In this document: positions 9,221 through 21,435 of the stretch, piece by piece
Position numbering within the stretch: the stretch's first letter is position 1
Layout of the letters: each line of letters begins with the position of its first letter
DNA from: Silene conica
Taxonomy: Eukaryota > Streptophyta > Magnoliopsida > Caryophyllales > Caryophyllaceae
NCBI GenBank assembly: GCA_029255685.2
Contig: CM055318.2
Location: forward strand, 12,839,001-12,903,000
Direction: 5' to 3'
DNA length: 64,000 bases
Notes under the pieces: generated by a model
The model's database searches: none
Seen by the model: the letters and a program-made list of their open reading frames with translations, nothing else
What the model was told of the DNA's origin: nothing
Translations under genes and position numbers: made by a program

Positions 9221-12200
9221 ATGGATACGCCGCCGGAATTCGATTATTTATTCAAGTTGTTGATGATTGGAGATTCCGGTGTCGGAAAAAGTAGTCTTTT
9301 GTTGAGTTTCACTTCTGATACTTTTGAAGATCTCTCTCCTACTATCGGTACTACCTTTAATTTTGTAATTCTGAATATTTGTGTTATTTTAATTGGCTTA
9401 AATTGGAGTTAGGGTTAGAGTTTTTGGATGATTTGTTTGTTATTGTTGTTATCGGTTGTATAATGTTGATGTTATTATTTATGTACTGAAATTTGTGACG
9501 GAAATTCTAAACCATGATAAATATCGACTGGGACGGAGGGAGAATTGCGGAATTTGCAGTAGTCTTTTGACCGTGTAGGATGGTGATTTGTTGGTAAGGT
9601 TTTGTGAGTTTTGTGAATTTGTATCTGACACAGTGGAGTGGAGACCGAGCTTGAAGTTACGGGTTAAAACACAGATGAAAAAATTTAGGTAGAATAGTAA
9701 TGCGATAGAGTTATATAGGTAAAGATCGAAAATAAAGAGGTTTCATTGCGTAGGGGAGCTCCTGCTAGCTCTCTTGCTTTGTCCCTGATTTGAGGTACAT
9801 TGCACGGAAATGCTGGACTTATCTGTGAACACATCTTTCGTTTAGAATGTTGGCAGCTCAATGTATGGCCCTGGTTGGGAAAGAAAATCGAGGGGTCCAT
9901 ACTTCGTAGAGGCGATAATCAGATTCCGGAAAGAAATTCAGCCAGTGTTTAATAATGCATTTAAGGTGACTGGAAATGGTATATGCTATATACGGGTTCA
10001 AGAGAGATGCTGTGTAGCTGAAAAGCAAGTGCGGATGCAAGGAATTTGGGTGGGTTTGGGAGAGCACAAATTATTTTGACCATAATTTCGATATTACTTT
10101 GCATTTATTTACATAAACAATGAAAAGTACGTAACATAATTGAATGTCACAAAAAAAATACATATATTTTAATAGATTATTGGAAATAAATATAAATCTA
10201 GATATAATAAGTAATGAAAAGCAAAATAGTGTAACTTGTGGGAATTGAACTTGGGTCTACACTCTACAAATTATCACTTCCCTTCACTTATTATTACAGC
10301 AGTATCATTACATTGCAAATAAAGTTACTATGAATATTTTGGGTCGCGTGATGACACTTGCCCTCCCTTTCCATCCCCGAGCTGAGCTATATACTTTATC
10401 GCGGCTATTAGCCTTCTAGAGCCTAGGAAAGCAAACATGCACACACGTATGTTTTGCAGAAATTCATGTCTATTCTGAGAATCAAATCACCATTTTGGAT
10501 GCTAGATTTTGGTCAAATCTCTCTAACCACTATGTGTTAAAGTTTATGTGCTATTAAACAATTGTCTGAACTCCCAGCTCATGTGCTAAGATGTATAGCC
10601 ATTGTCTTTGTTAATTGTATTTTTAGTTTAAAAAAAGCACTCCTCGATCGTTTTAATCCCGAGACTAGTGAGGCATTAGCCAAAACGCCTCCGTGTGACT
10701 TACCTCATGCGTGCCTTCTAGACAAGTGTAGTTTACAAGGCACACGACCATGGAATTTTCTAGCTCTTTTATTATACCCTTATCTTTAGCATACTATTCC
10801 GAGCTTTTGATCATTACCATGTTAATCTTCTTTGAAATCCACAATAAGGTGGCAAAAAAAAAATATTTTGATACAACATCTTTGTTTTCAAAAGCAACGT
10901 CTTCCGGCTCGTCTAAGAGGCATGTGTCTTGTCGCCTCGTTCTTTTTGCACCTTTCTAAAACTAAATTTTGTATTGCTGTATGCATAGCGTTCAGCAAAA
11001 CATCTTAGATAATATAAGTGTACTAGTTTGATGTTCTTCTACGTGAGTAGAAGAATTCAGTATCTTTCTGCATTTGTACTAAAAGACTCAAGGAATGAAA
11101 TCATTGAACAGGTTTGATAGGCTGTAACCTAGCGGCTAGCTCAGACATGTTCATGTAGAAAGTTCACTTGTTATGGGTCTAATTATAGACAAAGAGTACA
11201 TTCTACTGTTTTATTATGGCTTTGGATAAACATAAAGGTAGTTGAGAGGGAATTTCATGTGGATAATGGGTTTGAGCTTATATTATTTTTTGGCTTTCAT
11301 TCACTGTTTCATTTTGATTTTGCTCTACTTTTCTCGGACGTTTATCTTCTGATTTTATCTTTTCTTCTTACTCCTCTTCCCCTTTATTACCTGTGGAAAT
11401 GGTGTTTTGAAGGCGAAGTTCATTGCTCATGGATTTATACTAATTTGTGTTGTAGTACAAATGTGAGGGGTTACTAACAAATGCAAGAGGATTTTTGATT
11501 TTAATATTAACTACTGGTAGTATCTAATTAGAGAAATGTGAAGGGTTATGTTTACAATTAGATGTTAAATAGACTGGTTTACGTTGCATGTTTTATTTGT
11601 TGGTGTTGACTTTTAATTTCACGTTGCATCTTGTGCTTGTAGGTGTTGACTTTAAGGTTAAGTATGTAAACATTGGGGGTAAAAAACTGAAGCTTGCTAT
11701 CTGGGACACAGGTAACATCTTGCTACTCATAGATGGATCACAAGGCCTTTCTTATACAATTTCTGTTTGGTATTTGATTAGTTGCATATTTGTATGTAGC
11801 TGACTACTGATATTGATCTTATTTCACGCAAATATTACTAGGCCAGTGAATGTCTAATTTTAAAATTAAGTAGTGATTTCATAAGTTAAAAGAAGGAAGT
11901 ATTAAAAATAGATTGCTTTTTTTTTTTCAAAAAAAAAAACTCTTTGAGAAGTACGCCTGTCTGCATATGAACATTCATGGTATAGGCATATCAGTCGAGT
12001 AGTAAGACTGTAACAGCCTCTGTATGAGCTTATGGGTGTTTCCTTATGCTGTCACTGCCTATGCAACATGTCAGCTACGATTTCTGTAATAAGCTGTCAA
12101 GCTGTCATTGTGATTGCGAGGCCTGCATATAAAAGAGGGCTGACATACATTTACTTCTTTAACACGGCCCTCAAAAGCTATAAATTTGCTTATAAAATTA

Positions 12201-15200
12201 CGTTATTTAATTTGAGATTGAAGCTCGTAAACTTAATTCAGCGTGCTTTCTTGTCATCTTTTGACGTAGTAAGCGCTTAAGGACCAACTCCGAAATAATA
12301 TTGTTGTTTTTTTATAGCAACAAACTTCTTTTAAGGAATTAAATCTGATGTATTGTCTTGATAATGCCAAATGTACTCTCTCGCAGCCGGTCAAGAAAGA
12401 TTCAGGACGTTAACGAGTTCATACTATAGAGGAGCACAAGGGGTTATCATGGGTAATTATTCAATTCTTTCTATGTCTCTTAATAGCAATTTCTAGAATG
12501 CATTATTGCTCCGAGGCTGAAATGACATTGAAGTACAGGTGTACAATATACTCTTTTGATATTTTTGTAACTCCTGTTGATCTTGATCCCTATTGAGTAC
12601 ATTATAGTAGGCTTTTTTTAAGAAAAAAATACGACATTCAAGAGTTTCTATAGTTCCTAATGTTATTCTTCTTGTTCTCATTGCATTTATCTTCATGTTA
12701 CAAAAATGAAAATTCATCATAGATTCATCTGTTAGATATGGGATTCTAGGAACATGCTCCGTGTCAGTGGCCCTTGCGCTATCTCTAGAAAAAAGCTTGA
12801 TGTTCAAGCCAGCCAAGTCGTAGACCAAATAGGTTTTTTTCCCGAGTTAATTGAAGACACAGAACCTCACAAATGATTCAGTAAAAAAGGTTGTAACTGT
12901 TCACGATTCTTGTTATCCAACACCGTCTAGGCCAGATCTTTTTAGAAGATGCGAATACTTTATTTTTTCTTTTTCCCTTGATCAGGTGTGACATTATGAG
13001 GGAATAAGTTGTCATTGACATAGGAATCTTTCCAATTGTGAATTATAGCTTTCAAATTCAGCATTTTGAAACCACACTAATCAACCCTATCAGAATAAGC
13101 TAGGGTTATTGACACAAGTCACACAACTCATCATCACACCAGATGTACTTTTGGGTCACATGAATGCTTGGGTTATCCTGCTTAGCGGTGTTTTTAGGAA
13201 GTGTGCCCTCAGCACGTGATTGTCAAAGATGGCTCCATATACCGTTTTATTGGCCGTGCTTGCGTCAGTTTTGATCACCTTAGTTAATATGAACCCTAGG
13301 TATAGTTTCCAACAATTTTATTGGCCGTGCTTGCGTCAGTTTTGATCACCTTAGTTAATATGAACCCTAGGTATAGTTTCCAACATTTTTAGTACATTTA
13401 CGACATCATGCCTCTGTAAAGCGGGCCCAACGTGGACTAGAACAGTTTTACTCAACAGTCAACACCCAAGGACTGCTGTGAGCAAGTGCCAGAATTTGTG
13501 ATTGTTGGCACAAATTTATAGACTTCCCATGACCACACCCCTGTAAATCTGTAATGGTGCAGCACTCCATGGTAAGGTAAATGAGGCACGGTGAGTCAAG
13601 ATAATAAGATATTACTAAACGGCCGGGCACCCAAACCTCCCATTGATTTAGGTGTAAGTCACCAAGGCGACAAAGGCATGTGATGATCAGGCGCAAGACG
13701 GAGTAAAAACTGAGGTAATGTGTTAGAGAAGGAAATAACAAAAGAGTTGGAAGAATAAAAAGATAAGTGCCCTGCTAAGCATGGGTTACTTACAAGGCAC
13801 ACATAAGGGGATCTGAGGCATGTTGGCTGGGGCCCCACTGTACTTTTGGCGTAAGGCGCACTCTTTATAACTATGACCCCAAACATAGGATGTGTGTTTG
13901 GACTGTTGGACATGTGAAACTGTCGTATAGAGAATTTTTTTAACTTGCACTTTTATTCAAACCTCTGGCTGGTTTCTTTGACATAGGGTAATTGCATTTG
14001 TGGCGCATTCTAATTTATGTCACTGACAGCTTATGTGCATTATTGTTCGTGTTACATTGTTTAAGGCATTCTGGTACATTGAACATATTTTTTAGACTTA
14101 CTTCTGGCTTTGTAATCATGATGTGAGCTCTGAAGTTTACTTTGTTCGAAACAGTTTATGATGTAACAAGGAGAGATACATTTACCAATCTCCGTGATAT
14201 ATGGGCAAAGGAAATTGACCTTTACTCCACTAATCAAGACTGTATCAAGATGCTTGTAGGAAATAAAGTTGACAAGGTACACGGCGTCAATGTTTCATTG
14301 TTTCATTCCTCCTGTCTTTTGTTTCTGCATTTTCCTTGATTTTACTTGTGATAGGGTATGAAGATGGATATTAAGTGTAGCCATTTTAAGAATGATATCT
14401 TAATTTTTTGAAGTACACGTCTTTGGGCTTTGAAGTACTAGGAGTTTTTGGCTATATTTCCATTAGTAAAATTAAGTGAAGATGGGTGTGTAGGACTGTA
14501 GGTTTATGGAAAGTTTCATATTTGAAGTCCAATTTGTCTTCACATTTTTTTGGTATACATTCACAAAGTTGTGCTTTTTTCGGGTTTGTTTGCCTTTCTT
14601 CTGCGTCCAACTTGTCTCTTCTTCACTTGTACCTATGATAAGAAATGGCTCACGTTTTTTATATTGACCTTATGAGTAAGTGCATATATTTGACCTAAAC
14701 TACTTTATTCATTATGTCAATATGATATTCACAAAGCTGTGCTTTTTTCGGGTTTGTTTCCCTTTCTTCGGCGTCCAACTTGTCTCTTCTTCACTTGTAC
14801 CTATGATAACAAATGGCTCACGTTTTTTATATTGTCCTTACGAATTTACGATTAAGTGCATATATTTGACCTAAACTACTTTTTTCATTATGTCAATATG
14901 ATAGGAAAGCGAAAGAGTTGTGACGAAGAAAGAGGGAATTGACTTTGCTAGAGAGTATGGATGCCTATTTATTGAATGTAGTGCGAAGACTCGTGTAAAT
15001 GTGCAACAATGCTTTGAGGAGCTTGTTTTGAAGGTAAGCTTTTATAATTTCTTATTTCATGTTGAGTATGTGTTCATTACTTACATTATCAATACTGGCT
15101 GGTGCTGTTACTTGGTAGATCCTTTGCTACATGTTTGGAACCTTAAGACCTTTACATTTCTTCTGCGATTATTTTGTATTGGTTTCTTCTTTCATTTTCT

Positions 15201-18200
15201 GCTGAATACATTTTTCTTTCTGACAGATGTAAAAAGGATGCAATTACATAATGTTGAGGCTCTTTGAGCCTTTATTACATCAAAATTTGTTACTCCCTCC
15301 ACACATTTATGGTCTTCCCATTTCTCGAATATAAGTGAGTAGTATTTTAATGAAATGGGAAGAACATAAGTGTGTGGAGGAAGTATAATATTGTAACATT
15401 TAACTAAAACTAGCATTATCACAGGACCGTAACACCATTTTGGGGGCGTTAAGGCCTTAGGGGTGGTAACCCTTCTTCGGTGGTATGGATCATTGTGTGT
15501 TGGCAGTTTGGCACCCGTTTACTGAAAAGATTAGTAGAAATATTGGCCTGTGTGAGGCGTTTATGGTAACCATGCATCTGTTTGGGTTGGCTTCGCCATA
15601 GTATGGTTTTCAGTGGTGACTTTTTTAAGGGATTGGTTGAGGGAAGGTATTTGTCCTTTCATCTGTGTGCTGCTGGGGTTCTTGGTCCATTGGTACTATG
15701 ATCGCAGAGTTTGACCACTCAAATGTAGTCTGCATTTATGATTACAAGCACAATGTACTCTTAGGCCCTTAGTCTGATGGTGCTTACGTAATTATTAATG
15801 TAATGTGTAAAATGTTTAGAGTTTGCTTCTATGAATTACAATTGGTATTGATATTGGTATTGGTAGTCTGGGAGGATTAAACATTGTATCTGGAATGAAA
15901 ATCTTGTGTCCTAGATACCATCTCATCTCTTGTCCTGTTTAATTTCTTCTTTCCTCTGATACATACCAAATTAAGGCATTGGCCGCCCATTACTGAATTA
16001 ATCTGGTGATGTGTTGGGAGTGATGAATGAGACAGGAAAAGGGGAGCCAAATGAGATATGATATCCTCACTCCATTCGTGGCTATGGTTCTAGGGTTGTG
16101 AATTTAGAGGTGGCAATGAGGTTAGTCGGGACGGTTTCGGGTCCGGTTAGGCTGCATTTTAGGTCGGGACATCATCCGGTGTCAAGCCTGGTCCGGCTCG
16201 GTTCATGTCAATATTGGCTAGGGGTAGAGGTGGTCATTGGTGCGGGTCCGCACTGATAAAAGTCGTTGATTCACGAGACACAGGTCATGACCCTTCCCGG
16301 TTCGCCTTTGTTAAGGTACGGGTCCGGGTCTAATTTCTGGAACCCGGCCCGGCTCAAGACCCGTGAATATGACTCGTCAAACCCGGCCCGCTGACCAAGC
16401 CCTAGACCCGCCATAAACTAGCCTTTGGTCAATTCGAAATAATTGATTCTATTGAATCAATATGAAAATTTGATTCCCTACTAGCCGCTATTAGATATTT
16501 TTTTATTAAACCACATAATTTTACTATAAATGCCCCCATTAAACAATAGAATTATCACATAACTCATCTACTCCCTTCTAAGTTGTTCTATAAAATTTTC
16601 TTTAATTTCAAGTTTCTTTAGTTTCAAGTTTAACCTAATTATTAGTTTATCAATATAATTGTTAGTGTTCTTATAGAAAAAATTATTAAAAAATACTCTC
16701 TTAAATCTATAATTCTCTTAAATTTCTATCATAATATAATTGTTAGTTTGTTTTTATAAAAAAAATTAATAAAAAATATCATGGAAAATAGATTATATAC
16801 TCCAGAAGAGATGGAGGCCATAATTGTCCTTCTCAAGACGAGAATTCTCAATATCAAGCTCAAGATGGTAATAGGGTTTTTTTGTATTATATTATATTTC
16901 TCAAGTTGATAATTTTATTTTTCAATTTATTTATATTATATTTTATACAATTTTGTATTATTAATTTAATTTAGTAATATTTTTTTCAAAATAAGTTAAT
17001 TTAATTTACCAATATTCCATTCATATACTAACTTGTTTTGTTTAGTTTCGGAAGATTCGGTTAATCAAGGAGATGCGTCCACAAGTACTAGAAAAGGAAA
17101 AGAAAAAAAAGATACGCAACCTTCTTTTGTTTGGACGTACTTTGATAAAGTCTCCGTTCAAAATACGAGCAATTAATTCTATTGCATTTGCAAGTTATGT
17201 CTAGCAAATAAGATTGCCGTAAAATATGCATTTACTTCCGGTGACGGCTATGGAAGCTTAAATCGTCATGAAAGCAAAAGACATGGTATTACGAGTAGAT
17301 AGTCATTTGAGTGGCAATCCTCGACAGCAAATTCAAATTATTCTTTCCGGGTTTACGAGTTCACAATCTGGCGGAGGTATGCCTTTTACTTATTCTCATA
17401 ATAATATGCTTGAAGAAATGACCAGATTTGTTATTTTTGAACAATTTTTTTCCTTTAGTTCAAACCCAAATTATGCATATTTTAATAAAAAAAACATTTC
17501 AACCCAATTATAAATCCGGTAATAGACAAACCTTACAAATTCCTTGTTTTAAACAATATTACGAAGAAAAAGACGCTTTAATTGAGTATTTTGACAAATA
17601 TGACGGTCGAGTCGCTTTAACTAGCGATTGTTGAATTTCTAGACTAAATAATTCTTTCATTTGTATTACCGCTCATGGGATAAATAATAGTCTTATTTTG
17701 CAAGAACGTATAATTGTTTTTGATATAATGGAGGAATTGCATACGATTTTTAATATTTTTTTACGTATTAAAGAAACTTGTGAAGAGTTCAAAATAATAG
17801 ACAAACATTTTTCTTTCTCGTTTGATAATGCTTTGGCTAATACAAAATGTATTGAATATGTTTTTACTAAAACTACAAAATTTAGTAATATACATACAAT
17901 AAGTATACTAAATTACTAAATTTTGTCATTTTACTAAAAACATATTAAATGCATTTTGTATTAGCTGAAGCATTATCAAACGAGATAGAAAAAAATTTGT
18001 CTATTATTTTAAACTTTTCACAAGTTTCTTTAATACGCAAAAAAATGTTAAAACCTGTATGCGAGTCCTCCATTATATTAAAAGCAATTATACGGTAATA
18101 CATATGAAATAATCATTTAGTCTACAAGTCTAATCGTTAGTTAAAGCGACTCGACCGTTATATTTATCAAAATACTCGATTAAAGTGTCTTTTTCCTCAT

Positions 18201-19962
18201 AGTATTGTTTGGTTTGTCTATTAACGGATTTATAATTGGGTTGAAACGCTTTTTATTAAAATATGCATAATTTGAGTTTGTAGCAAAGGAAAGAAATTGT
18301 TCATCAGAAATATCAAATTTCTTCAATCATATTATTATGAGAATAAGTAAACGACATAAAAGGATTGCCGCTCAAATGACTATCTCTCATAATACCATGT
18401 TTTTTTTTTTGCTTAAATGACGATTCATGCTTCCATAACCGTCACCGGAAGTAAATGCATATTTTGCGGCAATCTTATTTGCTTGACATAACTCGCAAAT
18501 GCAAAAGAATTGGTTGCTCATACTTTGAACCAGGACTCTATCATAGTACTTCCAAACAAAGGAAGGTTGTGTATCTTTTTTTTTTTTTTCTTTTCTAGTA
18601 CTTGTGGACGCATCTCCTTAATTAACCGGATCTTCCCAAAGACCCAAACTAAACAAAACAAGTTAGTATATGAATGAAATATTGCTAAATAAAATTACCT
18701 TATTTTGAAAAAACTATTACTAAATTAAATTAATAACACAAAATTATATAAAATATAATATTAACTAAATTGAACAATCAGATTATCACTTCAGAAATGT
18801 AATACAAAAAAATTATTAACATCTTGAGCTTGAAATTGAGAATTGCCGCCTTGAGATTGACGGTATATGCCTCCATTTCTAATTGAGTATATAATCTATT
18901 TTTTATGATACTTTTTGTCAAAACTTTATATAAAAATAAACAAACAATATATTAGGATAAAAATTTAAGAGAATTATAGATTTAAGAGAGTATTTTTTAA
19001 TAAATTTTTTTTATAAGAAGAAAATACACGAACAATTATATTGAAAGCTAATAGTTATGTTAAACTTAAAATTATAGAGAATTTTATAGAAGAGAGGAGA
19101 TGTGGTGTGTGATAATTCTGTTGTAAAATTGTGTGATTTAATAAAAAAATAAACAAAATATTTAATAACACCTAGTTTAGGGCGTGTCTAGGGCCGGGTC
19201 AGTGGGTTTCGGAAATTGGACCGGGACCCGGTAGCTTAACAAAGGCGGGCTGGGAAAGGTCATGACCTGGGTCGGCCCGATCATGACACGAGTCAACTGA
19301 CGGGTCGGGTTTGGATCCGGGTTAGCAGTGCCGACCCGCACCAATGACCACCCCTACTACCAGCATATATATTTTACGTAATTTCATTTTGAATGAGTAA
19401 TTTCATGTTAAAACAATGTATGTGTGTATTAGTTTTAGTTTTTGCCGAGTAACTTTTAAGTGAAAACAATTAAGATAAATGGTAAATCGTTCTTATTTGC
19501 ACTATTATTAAGTTAATTCATTATCGGGTCATTTATCGGGTTGTATCACTATCAGCTCCCAAAAGTCTGTTCAAGTCATGTTTGGATTGAATAAAGAAGG
19601 TTGCTTCGGTTATGGGTTTAGCCTCAGGTTAGGTTGAGTCGTTTTCAGTTAACCCAATTTTCCGTCTATCTGGTCGAGTTTAACGCTGTTCGAAAAGGGC
19701 CAGCTTTTGGCAGCTCTAGTTGTAACCTGTAATGTTGTAATTGTCGCAATTGCTTCTGATTTTCTTTGTTTAGTGGTCAATTTGATCAATTAATTTGTAA
19801 CTAATATATAATTTTGGTAAGATGATGGTGAGAATTTGTGTTCCATGAATGCAGATTTTGGACACCCCTAGCTTAATAGCCGAGGGCTCAGCCGGAGGAA
19901 AGAAGAACATCTTCAAGCAAAAACCACCTGAAGCTGATGCATCTACAAGTGGCTGTTGCTGA
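9221..19962 (+). CDS. RABC1: Ras-related small GTPase RABC (Rab18 class), six coding exons
   Basis: Exons are 9221-9347, 11643-11711, 12387-12452, 14155-14276, 14905-15033 and 19855-19962. All junctions are GT-AG and the frame holds throughout, giving 206 residues. Motifs: P-loop GDSGVGKSS (17-25), switch I SPTIGVDF with the effector Thr at 41, WDTAGQERF (63-71), NKVD (124-127) and ECSAKT (152-157). The C-terminus ends in GCC, two cysteines for geranylgeranylation. The ATG at 9221 is chosen over the in-frame one at 9215 because the latter lies across a probable intron acceptor. Family knowledge: Rab18-class GTPases cycle on endomembranes and are linked to lipid droplets and peroxisomes. The gene spans 10.7 kb because introns 1, 3 and 5 are long; intron 5 (4.8 kb) carries transposons. 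RABC1 versus RABC2 is not settled. Confidence 0.95.
9348..11642 (+). other. RABC intron 1
   Basis: 2295 bp from GGTACTACC to CTTGTAG. Several short frames occur (for example 9861-10079 and 10562-10789), but none has family features. I see no clear element termini. Confidence 0.6.
12453..14154 (+). other. RABC intron 3
   Basis: 1702 bp between GGGTAATT and CGAAACAG. It contains the 71-bp tandem duplication listed separately. No coding sequence is recognised. Confidence 0.6.
13245..13386 (+). repeat. 71-bp tandem duplication in RABC intron 3
   Basis: Two head-to-tail copies start TTTTATTGGCCGTGCTTGCG at 13245 and 13316 and end TAGTTTCCAACA. They are almost identical over the full 71-bp period, so the duplication is recent. 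Confidence 0.93.
14395..14480 (+). repeat. Dispersed repeat fragment in RABC intron 4
   Basis: The blocks TTTTTTGAAGTACA, TTTGGGCTTTGAAGTAC and GGAGTTTTTGGCTATATTTC match the start of the downstream repeat copies near 20905-20980 and, more weakly, 29400-29460. One unit of that repeat family therefore lies in this intron. Confidence 0.7.
14559..14903 (+). repeat. 168-bp tandem duplication at the 3' end of RABC intron 4
   Basis: Copy 1 (14559-14726) and copy 2 (14727-14903) both start ATTCACAAAG and end GTCAATATGATA. Copy 2 ends ...GATAG and is the splice acceptor of exon 5; copy 1 ends ...GATAT and has no AG there. The duplicated unit includes the pyrimidine-rich and branch-point region. Copy 2 carries a small insertion of about 10 bp. 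Confidence 0.92.
15293..15383. mobile_element. 91-bp Stowaway MITE in RABC intron 5
   Basis: Flanked by TA (15291-15292 and 15384-15385). The termini CTCCCTCCACAC and GTGTGTGGAGGAAG are inverted, and the repeat extends through TTCTTCCCATTTC-type arms, so nearly the whole element folds into one hairpin. Typical Stowaway (Tc1/mariner) architecture. Confidence 0.88.
17041..17919 (+). pseudogene. hAT transposase fragment (left arm)
   Basis: Fragments in shifting frames cover a BED zinc finger (about 17100-17290), then [20 protein letters not shown] and GRVALTSDC (17535-17631, broken by a TGA where an aromatic residue is usual), then a stretch from 17698 to 17860 ending [14 protein letters not shown]. 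The catalytic core is partly present and the hATC domain is missing. The same order appears mirrored on the minus strand at about 17940-18650. Confidence 0.75.
17935..18660 (-). pseudogene. hAT transposase fragment (right arm)
   Basis: Minus-strand mirror of the left-arm fragment. Reading from 18650 toward 17935 there is the TTTGG-AAGTAC zinc-finger segment, the ACGGTCGAGTCGCTTTAAC block and the GTTTGATAATGCTT block. It has different indels from the left arm, so the arms have diverged since duplication. No intact frame remains. Confidence 0.7.
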
Positions 19963-20416
19963 TGCCCTTGCTCTTTTGAATATTTTGTAGGTTTTTCAAT
20001 GCTCTTATTCGTCATCCTTTTTACTTGGATCGATAGGAGGCTGATAGGTTCCCTCGGGTGTACATGTTATGTGCTACTAGCTGGGGAACATAGTCTGTGT
20101 TGTGCTTACTTGTAATTTTCCTTAACTTCAGTTAATTGTCGTGTTGATTGAAAACTGTTAGCGTGTGAGTCTTCTTGTATGGAAGTTTTCTTTAATCTAA
20201 CAATTCCGTAGGTGTACGCATCAAATGGTGTTTTGGGTATCTTCTCCAATGTAAATTATTGTGGTCTTGTGGAGGATCACAAATTCATTCCAACTTTTAG
20301 TTTTCTTTCACCCAAATCACCTCTTAATCATAGTTCCGTTTTGTTTTACAAGATTTTATCCTACAATATTTGTGATGTAAAGATTTTGCCAGTTAAGAGA
20401 TCGTCTAACTCAAGAA
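19963..20416 (+). other. RABC 3' UTR and flank
   Basis: Follows the RABC stop codon. The 3' UTR probably ends within the first few hundred bases, but no strong polyadenylation signal stands out. The frame at 20212-20424 shows no family features. Confidence 0.5.
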
Positions 20417-20890
20417 TGAGATGATGAGCCAATTATTGTTGAGAAACAGTAGCCGTGAGAAGATATAGGAACTGTTGGGCGTTGGCCGTAATGAAGGAAA
20501 TTTTGCTCTGCATTCATGAAACTCCATAATAGCATCAATACTATGTAGTAAACAAACTTGTGATAGGTGATATATGGTTGAGCATAAATAAGTGAGAAAT
20601 CTATATCTATAATTCTACGTTTATGTTCGTCTGACTCGGGCTTATCATGGCAATTAGAAAGTTTGTGTTTTGAGACTAAGATAGAGTATTCTGTTATGCT
20701 GCACCAGAAAAAGGCCAACAGCTAAATAAAGTGTCGAAGCAAACACGCTTATATTTTGTGGTGGATATCGATACTAGAATAGCTGTATCTCTAAGATGCC
20801 TTCCTTCAGCTCCATTATGAGTCGTTTCATCACAGAACTTTGTTCATTAATGGAAGCCATATTAGTAACATATGTAGAAACTAGTCCTCT
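20417..20890 (+). repeat. Local repeat unit, copy A
   Basis: Shares ordered blocks with copies B and C: GAAGGAAATTTTGCT, CATAATAGCATCAA, GGCAATTAGAAAGTTTGTGT, TTCTGTTATGCTGCA, GGATATCGATACTAGAA, AGATGCCTTCC and TTGTTCATTAATGGAAGC. The nature of the unit is unknown and no coding is recognised. Confidence 0.8.
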
Positions 20891-21157
20891 TTATGGATGA
20901 CATCTTAGTTTTTTTGAAGTACATAAACGTGTTTGGGTTCTGAAGTACAGGGAGTTTTTGGCTATATTTCCATGATTAAAATTAACCCGAGACTGAGATG
21001 TGATCAGCAAGTTAAGGTGGGAACTGTTGGTTGTGCCCTAGTGAAGAAATTCTTGCTATGTTCATCAGGTTCGGGCTAAAAACATGACAATTAGAAATTT
21101 TGTGTTTTGAGTCTAATAAGACGGAGTCTTCTGATATGCTGCATCAGAAAAAGATAG

Positions 21158-21417
21158 TATGAAGATTAATATAGTTAGTTAGTCAGTTAGTTACACTAAC
21201 AGAGTTAGTTACTTGCTCACATTGTATATAAACAAACTATGTCCCTGTACAGTTTAATTATCTCAATCATAACAAACTTTATTTACCTTCTCTCTTACAA
21301 CAAATATCTGTTATTCTCTCCTAACAAACATCATAACTAATCATCAAGCTCCAATCACAACAATGGTGATTCTCATCATTAATGTTGATCACATCAACTC
21401 TGATTCATCTTTTCACA
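21158..21417 (+). repeat. Copia 5' LTR
   Basis: 260 bp. It contains a TTGTATATAAACAAAC TATA-like promoter motif near 21220 and ends ...TCTTTTCACA. It reads as identical to the 3' LTR, and host GATAG lies outside. Confidence 0.96.
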
Positions 21418-21435
21418 TGGTATCAGAGCAGGTTT
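21418..21435 (+). other. Primer-binding site (initiator tRNA-Met)
   Basis: TGGTATCAGAGCAGGTTT directly follows the 5' LTR. This is the usual plant copia site pairing with the 3' end of initiator methionine tRNA. Confidence 0.95.

Larger units (their letters stand above)
16225..19356. mobile_element. 3.1-kb foldback element: head-to-head duplication of a hAT transposon 5' half
   Basis: The outer ends match as inverted repeats: TAGAGGTGGTCATTGGTGCG at the left, TAGGGGTGGTCATTGGTGCG read inward from the right. The similarity runs inward through both arms to an axis near 17900, giving arms of about 1.67 and 1.45 kb that differ by scattered changes and indels. Each arm encodes, reading from its outer end, broken pieces of a hAT transposase: a BED-type zinc-finger region (FVWTYFDKV...CKLC...[10 protein letters not shown]) and the central region ([38 protein letters not shown]). 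The C-terminal dimerisation domain is absent. Stops and frameshifts make it non-coding. Confidence 0.82.
16105..19718. mobile_element. hAT-type GGGTC-rich MITE, split by an inner element
   Basis: The left end TAGAGGTGGCAATGAGG and the right end ...TTTTGGCAGCTCTA are imperfect inverted repeats of the same type as the MITE at 8311-8865. Without the inner element (16225-19356) about 480 bp remain, close to that MITE's 555 bp. Flanks GTTGTGAA and GTTGTAAC are similar but not identical, so the 8-bp duplication is uncertain. Confidence 0.65.

Noticed and set aside
16225..19356. Young microRNA precursor
   Set aside because: The arms are over 1.4 kb and cover transposase sequence; a long hairpin or foldback transposon fits better than a microRNA gene.
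20212..20424. Extra exon or second gene after RABC
   Set aside because: RABC already ends with its GCC prenylation motif and stop at 19962; the frame has no family features.
21418..21435. tRNA gene at TGGTATCAGAGC (also at 49290)
   Set aside because: These are retrotransposon primer-binding sites next to LTRs; no cloverleaf is present.
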